A stretch of 64,000 bases of DNA from Paraspadella gotoi (Eukaryota; Chaetognatha). The notes under the pieces are model-generated. The model did not search any database. It was not told where the DNA came from and worked only from the letters and a program-made list of their open reading frames with translations. The DNA is taken from the NCBI GenBank assembly GCA_051294375.1, contig CM119268.1, positions 9,126,718 through 9,190,717 on the forward strand. The letters are read 5' to 3'. This document shows, one piece after another, positions 23,334 to 36,402 of this stretch; the stretch's first letter is position 1, and each line of letters starts with the position of its first letter. A program made the translations under genes and the position numbers.

Positions 23334-25231
23334 CTCTCTCTCTCTCTCTCGACCCTTTAACGGTTAACCGTCTTTCCATTATCAAAAATTGGATCCTCTC
23401 CATCTCCATCTTCGTTGTTTGGCTTTTGTTTGTTTGGGAGGTTTTGTCTAGAGGGGGCCACGTTAGAGTATCCCTCTCTCTTTCCACGACGTTCGTTTTA
23501 AAGATGCGTTCGGCCGAAACTAAAAAAAGAATTCGATTTAAAGATTGGGTTTTTTTTTAGTTGCAAGTACGCGCGGAGCAACTCTATAAGTCACTTTTCG
23601 GTCGGTCGGTCCGTCGGTTGGTATGTCTGTCCGTCGGTCTGTCTCACTTAAATTAAAAACGCTTATAACTTGCCTATAGTTTGTTGCTCATTTGTTAAAA
23701 ATCAAATCTAAGCGACTACTCGCGCCACCTTTTGTTTTTAAAGAAATATTATAAACTATAAGGAATAAATGACATGATAAGTAAAACGAAAAATAATGCG
23801 GCGCAATACCTTGAAATAACCCTTCCTTGTTTTCTTAAATTCTCCCTTATTTTTAAAAAAATGATTTTTTTGTTTTGTTTTCTTTTTGAGGTTTTTTTTA
23901 AAAAAATTTGTTTAACCCTTACGTTTTAATTTTTTACTACAACTACCAATATATTTCTGACTTAAAACTAGTATGTATTTATGAAAGTATTAATTGTTTA
24001 CTTTTGTTCCTCAATCTTTTTCCTATCCCTCTTTTCTTTCACGTAGCTTCATCTTTCTTTTTTCTCTCTCTTCTCCTTCCATCTTCCTTCTTATCACTAT
24101 CAGCTCAACGTTTCCTCATTACTGATCGTCTCCTCCCCCCCTTCCCTCCTCGCTTTCATCCCCCCCCCACACCGTCAACTTTCATCTCACAATTTCTTTC
24201 CTCCGAAAATACACGTACACCTTGGAACGACTCCTCCAATCTTCCTCTCGTCGTCTCTTTCAGACCTACGGACGCGATCGACTTGACTCACTCCCGTGTT
24301 TTGTCACTCTCACGCAGTATTTGTCATCATACTGTCGGACGGACTCGGTCACTTGTCACTTCGCAAGCACATCAAGAATGAATACGTCCGTCAGTCACTC
24401 GCTCCATAGGCGAGAATCGCTCAGATCTTGTCATTCGTTCGCAGGGATTCAATTGCATAGTCGCAGGTCGCCGGTCGAATATAGTAAATATAGGTCAATA
24501 GCATTAAGTCTTGAGTCATTAGTTCATGATGTCTGTCACTTCACTTCTCTCACACCTCTTCTTCTCACGTCTCTGTCTGTGATCTCTCTTTCTCATGAAT
24601 GACTCTCATTTATTTATTAATTTTTTGCCATTAATTTTTCACTTATTCTTCTAGATCATGCTACTTCTCATCTCATTACTACAATACTTTTTCAAATGAT
24701 TCGTTCTTTTTAATTTAGTCCCTCAGATGCTTTACCGTACTATGTGACACTTTGTCTCCTTTCATGCTCACCGGATCAGTGCTCACCTTGGTCACCCCTT
24801 TTGCCACTGCCTCACCTACATTCCATTCCCTAGAACTCAACAAAAGTCAGTTCCTGTCAATCGTCACTTTTTCTACCCTTCACCCATCCTCTTCAAACCG
24901 ACCCTCTCTCTCTCTCCCTCTCGTCTCTCTCCTCTCTGCTCTCTCTCTTTCTCTCTCTCTCCATATTCCCGGCTTTGATGCCATTTTCCCGCCAATTTCT
25001 ACCTCGTCTCGTCTCACCAATTCACTCACCTCGCTTTAATCATATTCTTGCGCCGCCCACGACTTACTTCCGAACCTTTGTAAGCCTCGGTCACCCCCTA
25101 TTTCCTCTTTTCGTCTTTCTTAACCCTTTTTTTTAAAAAAATTATGCATATAAAATTAATTCAGTACGTATTGTACCAATAATGCATAATTTAGAGATAT
25201 GCGAGAGCAGATTAAATTTATAAATTAATAG
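23334..25231. repeat. Triplicated locus, copy 2, indel-rich left part
   Basis: Counterpart of 16600-18459 with different small indels, so the two left parts look like independent error-prone consensus sequences of one locus. No gene is supported. Confidence 0.8.
23546..23745 (+). mobile_element. Dispersed R-element, copy 2 (within duplicated locus)
   Basis: Same core as 16878-17075: gagcaactctataagtcact, then a GGTC/CGTC tract, gtctgtctcact, aaattaaaaacgct and ttgttgctcatttgtt. It is probably the same genomic copy as the first, assembled twice. Confidence 0.65.
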
Positions 25232-26399
25232 CAAAAAACTAACATTTACTTATATGCAAGTCTCTTAACCGTTGATAATTAGATTGGCATTTACACCTGT
25301 TTTTTTCCCCCTTTGAGCTTTCTTTCATTACATCTTCCGCCAACTTCACTTATTTATCATGTAATTTTCATGGTGTTCGTTTCACAATGTTCCTCTCACT
25401 TTTTTCAACCAGTCTGCCAATATACCATATATATCTCTTCTCCTACTCTTTAATCTTTGAGTATCTGACATACCGCCACATGACCATGACAATTGACAAA
25501 TAACCAAATGACCATTGACCAAAGACCATTGCCAATTCCAATTCCTGATTTAGCACATTCACCCGATATTTTTCCTTCCTCATTTCCCCACGATATAAAT
25601 TTAGCATATATTTTTAGTCTTAAATGGCTCTTCTTATCCGATCGTCCACTCCCTAATTCTCTTTTCTTTCTTTCTCTCTCCAAACGAAAAGCGAAAGCGA
25701 AAATTCTCTTCAAATTAAGATATCAGGTGGAACTCCGAGGTTCGTCGCGAGCGCGAGGACCGGGGATAAGTTCCATCGTTGGTCAAGGGCGAGAGTGTAG
25801 AGAAGTTAGCAGTTGGTTCGTAGGTTGACTCGCGTTGCGCTGCTTCGTGCTCTGATCCTGGATGAATTTTTTAGTTAAGAAAGAAATTTGATTTTTTATA
25901 ACGATTTTATTTTAATACAATGTTTCGACTCATATTTTCGAGGTCTATCAGCGCAGTTAACAGTTAAATTCGCGTTTTGTTTTCTTTTTTTTTTCTTATT
26001 TTTTTTTTCTCCTCCCCTCATTACCACTATCTTCTTTTTTTTTTTCCTCCCCTCAACTTACCACTATCTCTCACCGCTCCGCCGTCCCCTTACCTTTTCT
26101 CTCGCTCCATTAGGGTTTCATTCGCTCGTCTCGTTCTCTACTTTGTTACAAGATTGCTCTGATTAATTCCCGAGTAAAAAAGTTGGCGATTTAATTTTGA
26201 AATAATTAATTACTGAGAAAATTTTAAAAAAGTTGTATTATCTTAGTTTAAAGAAATATTTTTTTTCTTTAAATACACAACCCAAAATTCTACTTAATGA
26301 GATGGCAACAGTGTCCATGTGTCCACCCTTATCTCCTCAATATTCAACATTTTGAATTTGTGATCTACACGCTCTTCTTCTTTTCAAAACCTTTATCAG

Positions 26400-26436
<37 letters not shown>

Positions 26437-27126
26437 TCTCTCTCTCCTCTCTGCCTCTCTCTCTCTCTCTCTCTTCTCTCTCTCAAAACTGCGCGCCGGA
26501 ATAAAGATCGTATCGGTTTCGTTTGTAAAACAAGGAACGGCGAGGCCGAGGGCCCTGGATCGAGCTTCTCGAGCAGAGGCGTGGCGAAGTAAAAAAGGGA
26601 CGCCTGGTCAAAACAAAAAAAATCAAGAAATTAGAGAGGTTTAGGAGATTTGTACGTGCGTTTTTAATGTTTGTTGTTGCGAGCGATTCTTCCGAGCAGC
26701 CTTTGACTGGGGAAGACTTAAGATTTACTCCACCCTCTCTCTGCGTAAATGAGAGGGATTGAGGAGATCGAGTTTGCAAACATGCCCACTGCCCAGGGGC
26801 GTCTGAGTTTTGTTGACTCTTCTTTCTTTAGGGAATTAAAAAAATAATTTAAGAAATTATCCTTTTTTATCTTTATTGAATCTACCAGGGTGGGACCATA
26901 TTCGAGCACAAAAATTTAGCGTTCCTGCCCTGTCTAAAAACGATTTGAGATACAATAATAAAATGAGTGCAAACGTTTTTTGTGTCTTTACTTCCATATA
27001 AAAATTCAGATTGCCTCATTGAAACGATTAGATAATTTGAACCAATTTTGAAGCATAAAAATAAAAAAACTATTAATGCAACTACTTGACAAAAAAAGTC
27101 ATATAATATATGTTATGCAATCGAAA

Positions 27127-27387
27127 ATACAGCTAGCGAATCGTCTTAGAATTCTGAGACTCAAGCTCTGTAACTCGGAGTACAAATGATAATTTTAAGA
27201 GAAGCTTTTGTCTTGATATAGAGTACACATGTTGGCTACTCCCCTTCGGCTAAGCCATTGCTCTACGACCAATTTTGGGAATCACAACTTATTGTAAAAA
27301 GAAGCTTCAGCCAGATTTGAACCTGAAACCTTTTCTCATAACGTTGAAAATCCGGCGCGCTAAGCACTCGGCCAAATAATTTTCAAA
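27127..27387 (-). mobile_element. SINE-A, duplicate of 20355-20615
   Basis: Identical to the minus-strand SINE-A in copy 1. Probably the same genomic element assembled twice. Confidence 0.65.
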
Positions 27388-28657
27388 AAAATTAGACAAA
27401 TTAAATTATATAAAGCTGTAGGTTCGCTTGTTAATTTTTGGGGGAAACAATATTCAACTTTTGAAGCAGAGAGATTTTGAACAATCGAGTCCCAAGTTTC
27501 CCGATTAGTGACGAAAGAAGAAAGCGAATATCGGCTTTATTTTTAATGTATTTGAAATGAGGAAAAGATCAAGCTGCGACGTTGAACATTTTCACGTTTT
27601 CTTTTAAGGGTTTTATTAAAGTGTTTTTACGAGTTTGGCTTATTTTGCTTGAAACAACTGAAAACTGTTTATACATGGTCGCCTATTTGTATCAATAATA
27701 ATAAATAGGCTAATTAATTGATGAGAATGAAAAGAATGACAATCGTTTCGAAAAAAGGAATTAATTTAAGTTTTTGATTTGCATAAAAACAAGTTTGAGC
27801 AAACAATGTTGCGCGATCTGCCTACAATAATTAAGCAGTAATAAACTAATACGATGATAATTTTGGTAATGTTTTCTGACTTTCAATTTTTGATCTTAAC
27901 AGATCATAACACATGTAACAAAAGACAAGTTTGAGCAAACAATGTCGGATCTGCCCACAAATCATTAACGGGTAATTAATTAATTAATATATTAATTTAA
28001 GTTAATTAATTAATTAATTAAGCAAATTAATTATTTTGATCCGAAAAGTGTTTGATTGATTAATTGGACTGATTAATTAACTGATTTAATTATTTGATTA
28101 TTAATACATCTTGCATTTACATTTAATTATAAAAAGGAAAAAAAGCATAATCAATTAGTGAAAACACGTTTTTTTTTGTTTTTTCCATTTAAACTCCATT
28201 TTCACTCAAACGATCCATCGAACTTTGATTTCCCAGCTATTAATCACACACTTTTCTACCCATATACAAAATTGTCAAAAGTCAATTGCCCACCACTCAT
28301 GAGTAATTGGTGTTCAAATTGTAAAATTTTTTTTTCCATTTTAAACTAATTTCCACTTCGACGATTCCATCGAAACTTCATATCCAGCTCAATCACACAC
28401 TTTCCTACCCACACACCAAAAATTTCATTCCAATCCATCCATCCAATCACGGAGTTAATTGGTATTTTTGCTTAGGGGATATGGACGTACGGACATACGG
28501 ACATCTTTTTTTTTTTGCATAATTCTATTAAATTCGTGTTCTGACATGATATAAGTGAATTCCGACAAGATTTGAGGGACTGAAAGCAGGTCCGATAACA
28601 AAAAATAATTAAAAACCAAAAATTTATATTGAGGTTTTTTGAAAGTTTTTTTTTTAA

Positions 28658-28922
28658 ATAACGAGATGCCCGAGTGGATAAAAACTAAGATTCGACCGCA
28701 GAATGGAATGGTAGGATTCGAATCCCACTCAAGGTAAAATTTTACAATTAAACTGCTATGTTCCCCGGAAAGTGGTCGAGAGCAATGGCTTCTGAAGGGA
28801 GTAGTAAGCCCATATTGAGTACTCGGAGTGACGAACAAAAAACTCTCTTTTCAAATTATCATTTGTACTCGAGTTACAGCAGCTTGCCGTCTCAGAAATT
28901 TTAGAACCGATGCTACTGTATA
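28658..28922 (+). mobile_element. SINE-A, duplicate of 21886-22150
   Basis: Identical to the plus-strand SINE-A in copy 1. Probably the same genomic element assembled twice. Confidence 0.65.
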
Positions 28923-28957
28923 TAAAAACTGTTTTTAAATTGTAGTAAGTTTTTCAT

Positions 28958-29936
28958 TCACTTTTTCAGTCTTTCCTTCTTTTTCCTCCCTATTCATGGC
29001 GGCACGCTTTGGCTCCCGCGACGACAACTATTAGCGCTAAAACACGAGGACCACTTCCCACCGTTCTCGACGCCGACAAGACCTCGCCGAAAACGCAGTC
29101 TTGAGAAGATGCCGTTATCGGATGATTCCTGCATGAATGATGCTTCCCTAGCAACCCGGCGAGTCATTCGTCAACCGCCTTCACAGCTCGCTAGGCAGCC
29201 ACCTGTGAGACAATCGGTAGACCGTGGAAGATCACGCCCACAATGGCGACGCTGATTGAAAGGCCCGTTGGCGCTTGAGACCAAGCGGGCGGGCCCGCCG
29301 GCGAGACAAAGACAAACGCCGGCGAGGCACGCTGCCGCAGATGAGCCGCAATGACGAGAAAGTTGGACCAAATGTTCGTCTTTCGTGGGCGCCGAAAAAA
29401 AAATGGATTAGATGAGAGAGAGAATTCCGTTAATAGCAGCAAAGCAGTAGCCACGGACGGGTACGTCGATGCATGCTGGAATAGGAATGCCGCGTCAGTA
29501 CCAGCATCAGTCGAAATCAGCGCAGCCAAAATTCCGGCCACGTCGACGACGCTGACGCAGCGCCGCTGCAGGCCCGCAGCCAGGCAGCCGCGCGAGAAAA
29601 GGGATTTCCAGAGCAAACGATGTACGCGTAGGTGCCGAGAGGCATGATCGCCGATGCGCGCTCGCCCATAGAGGAAAGTTTGGCAATTCAATAAGGGACC
29701 GAAGAAGAGGTAGGTGGCCCAACGTCGCGGGAGGTCACGTCCAGTTGCGCCACGCGACGAGGAAGAGGGAAAGACGTACTAAGAGTCTCGCCGCAGATAG
29801 AGGAAAGAGGAAGCGACACGGGATGTGAGAGCGGTGCGGAGGAGCGAAACATGTTCGTGCCAGCTTTGGCCGCCAACAACACGAAGAGCACATTAAGGAG
29901 AATTTCCAGAGCGAGGCTCGAAATTTCACCGGACAT
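28958..29936 (-). pseudogene. Frameshifted copy 2 of the DMT transporter
   Basis: Identical, base for base where checked, to 22186-23164, including every frameshift. Two independent pseudogenes would not share every indel without any private change, so this supports a single sequence placed twice. The intact version is at 34759-35709. Confidence 0.75.
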
Positions 29937-30080
29937 GATTAAATCAAATTTACATGTTTTGATTTCGATCGTTGATCAGATATCTAATTTGATTTTTTGA
30001 TTTTTTTTTACCGTGAACGAACAATGAGTTTTGAATTTGGTCACAACACGAACAAAAAAATTATCGCGATCTTCTCTCTT

Positions 30081-30105
30081 NNNNNNNNNNNNNNNNNNNN
30101 NNNNN
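30081..30105. other. 25-N gap between copies 2 and 3
   Basis: Exactly 25 N. The right side resumes with aaagatcacgtgaccttgg, matching position about 17521 of copy 1, which is the middle of the locus. Confidence 0.95.
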
Positions 30106-30483
30106 AAAGATCACGTGACCTTGGACGACCTCCATCTCCTCCGTCGTCTCTTTCAGACTACGACGCGTCGACTTGACTCACTCCCGTTTTGTCACTCTCA
30201 CTCAGTTTTGTCACTCTGTACGGACTCGGTCTTGTCACTCACATAATAACTCGGTCGAGTCACTCGCCATAGCGAATCGCTCAGTCTTGTCATCGTTCGC
30301 AGGGATTCAATCAGTCGCGGTCGCGGTCGATTAGTAAATAGTCAATAGCATTAAGTCTTGTCATTATTCNNNNNNNNNNNNNNNNNNNNNNNNNNNNNNN
30401 NNNNNNNNNNNNNNNNNNNNNNNNNNNNNNNNNNNNNNNNNNNNNNNNNNNNNNNNNNNNNNNNNNNNNNNNNNNNNNNNNNN

Positions 30484-31138
30484 TTCATAATATTATGCAA
30501 AATTAAGTAATATTGAACGATTTTATGATTTAAGATATAAAATAATTGATATTGAATCAAAATTTTTGAATTCCTATTACTAATTAAGAAATAATTCTAT
30601 CAAAAAACCGAAAATCTGAAGCAAACATGAAAAATTGCGCTGCCCCCTAAATAAAGATAACAATAAATTATGCTTAATATAACAATGAAAGACAGAAAAC
30701 TTTATTTGTATAAAAATCAAATGATGTCATAAGAGAAACAAAGTAATATTGGGTAGGGTCGCACGAGACCGTGAATAAATAAACTTCACTGAAAATAGAC
30801 AAAAATACCTCGTGTTTACTTCTCTCTCTTTGAAATGAGATAACAAGTGGTAGATTGGCTTCAAGTAATTAAGTGGCCATCTCCATTATGACTCCATGAC
30901 ATTGTATTTTTTATATATATGAAAAAATATTAAATAAAACCGATATCTTTAATTTAATATATTCTTGATTTTTTTGCATTTTTTGACTTTCGGTCATATT
31001 ATAAACTGGCTAGGACGGGAAAACTGGGCGATCGAATTTTAGTTTTTTATATCCTAGGTAATAAGTTTATATGTAAGTCAAAAAATCAAGAGGGCTCGAA
31101 GTCAGATTTTTCAAGTTTTGTATTTATACTCCGCGCTA
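30484..31138. other. AT-rich segment present only in copy 3
   Basis: Between the gap at 30370-30483 and the resumption of homology at 31139 lies about 650 bases not found in copies 1 or 2, which instead have about 600 bases of different sequence. It is AT-rich without a supported exon. It may be a real insertion, an allelic difference or a misjoin. Confidence 0.55.
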
Positions 31139-32314
31139 GTACGTATTGTACCAAGTAATACATAGTTAGAGATATCGAGAGCAGATTAAATTTATAAATT
31201 AATACAAAAAAACTAACATTTACGTATATGCAAGTCTCTAAACCGTGATAATTAGATTGGCATTTACCACCTGTTTTTTCCCCCTTTGAGCCTTTCTTTC
31301 ATTACATTTCCGCCAACTTCACTTATTTATCATTGTAATTTTCATTGGTCGTTTCACAATGTTCCTCTCACTTTTTCAACCAGTCTGCCAATATACCATA
31401 TATATCTCTTCTCCTACTCTTTAATCTTGAGTATCTGACATTTACCGCACATGACCATTGACCAATTGACAAATAACCAATGACCATTGACCAAAGACCA
31501 TTGCTCATTCCATCCTGATTTAGCAACATTTCACCCGATATTTTCCTTCCTCATTTCCCCACGATCTAATTTAGATATTTTTTAGTCTAAATGGTCTTCT
31601 TCATCCGATCGTCCACTCCTAATTCTCTTTCTTTCTTTCTCTCTCCAAACGAAGCGAAAGGCGAAAATTCTCTTCGAAATTAAGTTATCAGGTGGAACTC
31701 CGAGGTTCGTGCGAGCGCGAGGACCCGGGGAGAGTTCCGATTGGTTGGTCAAGGGGCGAGAGTGTAGAGAGTTAGCAGTTGGTCGAGGTTGACTCGCGTG
31801 CGCTGCTTCGTGGCTCTGAGCTCCTGGATGAATTTTTAGTTAAGAAAGAAATTTGATTTTTTATAACGATTTTATTTTAATACAATGTTTCGACTCATAT
31901 TTTCGAGTCTTCATCAGCGCAGTTAAACAGTTAAATTGCGCGTTTTGTTTCTTTTTTTTTTCTTTTTTTTTTTTCTCCTCCCCTCACTTACCACTATCTC
32001 TCACCGCTCCGCCGCTCCCCTTACCTTTTCTCTCGCTCCATAGGTTTCATTCGCTCGTCTCGTTTCTCTACTTTTTACAGATTGTCTGATTAATTCCCGA
32101 GTAAAAAAGTTTGGCAGATTTAATTTTGAAATAATTAATTATGAGAAATTAAAAAGTTGTATTATCTTAGTTTAAAAGAAATATTTTTTCTTTAAATACA
32201 CAACCAAAATTCTACTTAATGAGATGGAACAGTGTCCAGTGTCCACCTTATCTCCTCAATATTCAACATTTTGAATTTGTGATCTTACACGCTCTTCTTC
32301 TTCAAAACCTTTAT

Positions 32315-32356
<42 letters not shown>

Positions 32357-32984
32357 ACTGCGCGCGGAATAAAGATCGTATCGGGTTTCGTTGTAAAACA
32401 AGGAACGGCGAGGCCGAGGCCCTGATCGAGCGTTCTCGAGCAGAGGCGTGGCCGAAGTAAAAAAGGGACGCCGGTCAAAACAAAAAAATTCAAGAATAGA
32501 GAGTTTAGGGAGATGTTGTACGTGGTTTTAAGTTTGTTTTGCGAGCGATTCTTCCGAGCAGCCTTGACTGGGGGAGACTTAAGATTTACTCCACCACTCT
32601 CTCTGCGTAAAGAGAGGGATTTGGAGGAGATCGAGTTTGCAACATGCCCACTGCCCAGGGGGCGTCGAGTTTGTGACTCTTCTTCTCCTTTAGGGAATTA
32701 AAAAAAATAATTTAAGAAATATCCTTTTTTTATCTTTATTGATCTACAGGGGTGGGGCCATATATCGAGACAAAACTTAGCGTCCTGCCCTGTCTAAACG
32801 ATTTGAGATACAATAATAAAATGAGTGGCAAACGTTTTTTGTGTCTTTTTACTTCCATATAAAAATTCAATTGCCTCATTGAAAACGATTAGATAATTTG
32901 AACAATTTGAAGCATAAAAAAAAAAACTAATTAATGCAACACTTGACAAAAAAAGTCATATAATATATGTACTGCAATCGAAAT

Positions 32985-33235
32985 ACAGTAGCATCCGTCT
33001 AGAATTTCTGAGACGGCAAGCTCTGTAACTCGAGTACAAATGATAATTTTAAAGAGAGCTTTTGTCTTGATATAGAGTACACATGTGGCTACTCCCCCTT
33101 CGGTAAGCCATTGCTCTACGACCAATTTTGGGAATCACAACTTATTGTAAAAAGAAGCTTCAGCCAGATTTGAACCTGAAACCTTTTCATAACGTTGAAA
33201 TCCGGCGCGCTAAGCACTCGGCCAAATAATTTTCA
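32985..33235 (-). mobile_element. SINE-A in copy 3, minus strand
   Basis: Counterpart of 20355-20615. The tail keeps gagacggcaagctctgtaac, closer to the plus-strand SINE-A than copy 1 does. Confidence 0.65.
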
Positions 33236-34475
33236 AAAAAAATTAGTACAAATTAAATTATATAAAGCTGTAGGTTCGCTTTTAATTTTTGGGGGAAACA
33301 AATATTCAACGTTTGAAGGCAGAGATTTTGACATCCGAGTCCCAAGTTTCCCGATTAGTGACGAAAGAAGAAAGCGAATATCTGGCTTATTTTTAATGTT
33401 TGAAATTGAGGAAAAGTCAAAGCTGCGACGTTGAACATTTTCACGTTGCTTTTAAGGTGTTTTATTAAGTGTTTTTAACGAGTTGCTTATTGTGAAACAA
33501 CTGAAACTGTTTTTATACATGGTCGCCTATTGTATCAATAATAATAAATAGGCTAATTATTGAGAGAATGAAAGAATGAAATCGTTTCGAAAAAAGAATA
33601 ATTTAAGTTTTTGATTTGCATAAAAACAAGTTTGAGCAAACAATGTCGGATCTGCCTACAATAATTAAGCAGTAATAAACTAATACGATGATAATTCTTG
33701 GTAATGTTTTCTGACTTTCAATTTTTGATCTTAACAGATCATAACACATTGTAACAAAAACAAGTTTGAGCAAACAATGTCGGATCTGCCCACAATCATT
33801 AACGGTAATTAATTAATTAATAATTAATTTAAGTTAATTAATTAATTAATTAAGCAAATAATTATTTTGATCCGAAAGTTTGTTTTGATTGATTAATTGA
33901 CTGATTAATTAACTGATTAATTATTTGATTAATTAATACATCTTGCATTTACATTTAATATAAAAAGGAAAAAAAAGCATAATCAATTAGTGAAACACGT
34001 TTTTTTTGTTTTTTCCATTTAAACTCATTTCCACTCAAACGATTCCATCGAAACTTGATTTCCAGCTTAATCACACACTTTTCTACCCATATACAAAATT
34101 TCAAGTCAATTGCCCCATCCACTCATGAGTAATTGGTGTTCAAATTGTAAAATTTTTTTTTCCATTTAAACTAATTTCCACTTCGACGATTCCATCGAAA
34201 CTTCATATCCAGCTCAATCACACACTTTCCTACCCACACACAAAATTTCATTCCAATCCATCCATCCAATCACGAGTAATTGGTATTTTTTGCTTAGGTG
34301 GGATGGACGTACGGACAGACGGACATCTTTTTTTTTTGCATAATTTATTATAATTCGATGTTCTGACATGATATAAGTGAATTTCCGACAAGATTGAGGG
34401 ACTGAAAGCAGATCCGACTAAAAAAAATAATAAAAACCAAAATTTATATTGAGGTTTTTGAAAGTTTTTTTTTAA

Positions 34476-34735
34476 ATAACGAGATGGCCGAGTGGATAAA
34501 AACTAAGATTTCGACGCAGAATGGAATGGTAGGATTCGAATCCCACTCAAGGTAAAATTTTACAATAAACTGCTATGTCCCGAAAGTGGTCGTAGAGCAA
34601 TGGCTTACTGAAGGGGGAGTAGCCATATGAGTACTCGATAACAAGACAAAAACTCTCTTTCAAATTATCATTTGTACTCGAGTTACAGAGCTTGCCGTCT
34701 CAGAAATTTTAGACCGATGCTACTGTATATAAAAA
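34476..34735 (+). mobile_element. SINE-A in copy 3, plus strand
   Basis: Counterpart of 21886-22150 with the better A-box GATGGCCGAGTGGATAA and B-box GGATTCGAATCCC. The 3' end lies only about 25 bases from the transporter stop codon, so it probably supplies part of the transporter 3' UTR in antisense orientation. Confidence 0.65.
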
Positions 34736-34758
34736 CTGTTAATGTAGTAGTTTTCATT

Positions 34759-35709
34759 TCACTTTTCAGTCTTTCCTTCTTTTTCCTCCCTATTCATGGC
34801 GCACGCTTTGGCTCCCGCGACGACAACTATAGCGCTAAACACGAGGACCACTCCCACCGTCTCCGACGCCGACAAGACCTCGCCGAAAAGCGCAGTCGAG
34901 AAGATCGCCGTTATCGGGATGATTCCTGCATGAATGATGTTCCCTAGCAACCCGGCGAGTCCTTCGTCGAACGCCTCAAGCTCGTAGCAGCCGACCTGTT
35001 GAGACAATCGGTAGACCGTGGAAGACACGCCCACAATGGCGACGCTGATTGAAGGCCCCGTTGGCGCTGAGACAAGCGCGGCGGGCCCGCCGGCGAGACA
35101 AAGACAAACGCCGGCGAGGACGCTGCCGCAGATGAGCCGCAAGACGAGAAAGTTGGACCAATGTTCGTCTTTCGTGGCGCCGAAAAAAAATGGATAGATG
35201 AGAGAGAGAATTCCGTTAATAGCAGCAAAGCAGTAGCCACGGACGGGTACGTCGATGGCATGCTGGAATAGGAATGCCGCGTCAGTTACCAGCATCAGTC
35301 CGATCAGCGCAGCCAAAATTCCGGCCACGTCGACGACGCTGACGCAGCGCCGCTGCAGGCCCGCAGCCAGCAGCGGCGAGAAAAGGATTCCAGAGCAAAC
35401 GATGGACGCGTAGGTGCCGAGAGGCATGATCGCCGATGCGGCTCGCCATAGGAGAAAGTTGGCATTCATAAGGGAACCGAAGAAGAGGTAGGTGGCCCAA
35501 CGTCGCGGGGAGGTCACCGTCCAGTTGCGCCACGCGACGAGGAAGAGGGGAAGCGTACTAAGAGTCTCGCCGAGATAGAGGAAGAGGAATGCGACCGGAG
35601 TGGAGAGCGGTGCGGAGGAGCGAAACATGTTCGTGCAGTTGGCCGCCAACAACACGAAGAGCACATTGAAGAGAATTCCAAGAGCGAGGCTCGAAATTTC
35701 ACCGGACAT
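34759..35709 (-). CDS. DMT/EamA-like multipass membrane transporter, 316 aa
   Basis: A single open frame of 316 codons starts at ATG 35709 (MSGEISSLALGILFNVLFVL) and stops at TGA 34759-34761. It reads as about ten hydrophobic helices with short loops, the layout of the drug/metabolite transporter superfamily (EamA or SLC35-like). Near the C-terminus, ALFGEVLSASETVGVVLVFS matches the typical closing helix pair of that superfamily. Loops hold conserved blocks, WRNWT near residue 60 and FFFGATKDEHWSNFLVLRL near 175-195. It is likely an integral membrane exporter or exchanger; the substrate cannot be told. It is about 70% identical by eye to the protein at 38127-39053, a tandem paralogue. Copies at 22.2 and 29.0 kb are broken and probably artefacts. 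Confidence 0.9.
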   Translation of the reverse strand: MSGEISSLALGILFNVLFVLLAANCTNMFRSSAPLSTPVAFLFLYLGETLSTLPLFLVAWRNWTVTSPRRWATYLFFGSLMNANFLLWRAASAIMPLGTYASIVCSGILFSPLLAAGLQRRCVSVVDVAGILAALIGLMLVTDAAFLFQHAIDVPVRGYCFAAINGILSLIYPFFFGATKDEHWSNFLVLRLICGSVLAGVCLCLAGGPAALVSAPTGPSISVAIVGVSSTVYRLSQQVGCYELEAFDEGLAGLLGNIIHAGIIPITAIFSTALFGEVLSASETVGVVLVFSAIVVVAGAKACAMNREEKEGKTEK

Positions 35710-35829
35710 GATTAAATCAAATTTACATGTTTTGATTTCGATCGTTGATCAGATTAATTTGATTTTTGATTTTTTTTTAGTGAACGAAAACAAAGTTTGA
35801 TATTTGGGTTACAACAACGACAAAAAAAA

Positions 35830-36400
35830 ATTATTTCGCGGACATGTTTCGACTAAGTGGTTTGCCTTTGCAAGCGCAAGTGAGATTGTGTAAAGAAAAA
35901 AAAATTGTTTTTAAATTCAAATTCGATTCAATATTTAGTTTTTATGGAATGACTGAGGAATGAATAAGCACGAGATCAGATCAGAATTTTTTGCGACCTT
36001 CGAAGTTTTTACATCAATCTCACCCGATAAAAAAGAAAAACAGGTTTTCGGTTGTTTTTTTTTATGTTCTAATAGAGCGTTTCCTTTATCGTATGAATAT
36101 AGTTTTAGTCAATATTTATTAAGAAAATCTCGTGAAAAGACCCACTTTTAAAGTGCTTTATTTCCTAATTCTAGTTTGATTATATGTATTATCTTAAATA
36201 TTAACCTTTTAAAAGATTTAGAATAAAAATATTTATAATTTTAAGCATATATATAAATAAATTCATTCAAATAGTTTTACAAAAAATTATAATAATTTGT
36301 ATAAATATATTTAAAAATAAATATGAAATTAATACAACCAATATAGAAATTGTCCATTCATTTAATAAGTAAGCTATTGAAGAGACAGTAATTATTGTTA
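35830..36400. other. AT-rich spacer upstream of the transporter
   Basis: AT-rich sequence. Around 35955-36060 it shares words (cgagatc, cgacctt, ctcacccNat, aaacNggttt) with the region upstream of the paralogue at 39150-39280. Each copy has a minus-strand donor-like GGGTGAG, which might mark a shared 5' untranslated exon. No open exon is visible. Confidence 0.4.
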
Positions 36401-36402
36401 TG

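Larger units (their letters stand above)
25232..30080. repeat. 4849-bp block identical to 18460-23308
   Basis: See the partner block. It contains the same features at +6772: SINE-A on minus at 27127-27387, SINE-A on plus at 28658-28922, and a broken transporter at 28958-29936. It ends at the 25-N gap 30081-30105. Confidence 0.9.
30106..35830. repeat. Triplicated locus, copy 3, with the intact transporter
   Basis: 30106-30369 matches 17521-17786 and 31139-35830 matches 18392 to about 23270. Differences are dense single-base indels in both directions with few substitutions. Copy 3 has its own losses (for example in the taattaatta tract) but keeps the transporter frame open. Downstream of 35830 the sequence is unique, so this copy looks like the true right-hand end of the locus. 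Confidence 0.8.

Noticed and set aside
22186-29936. Two transporter pseudogenes as evidence of gene family expansion
   Set aside because: They are identical to each other, differ from the intact copy by indels only, and sit in gap-flanked duplicate blocks; an assembly artefact is simpler.
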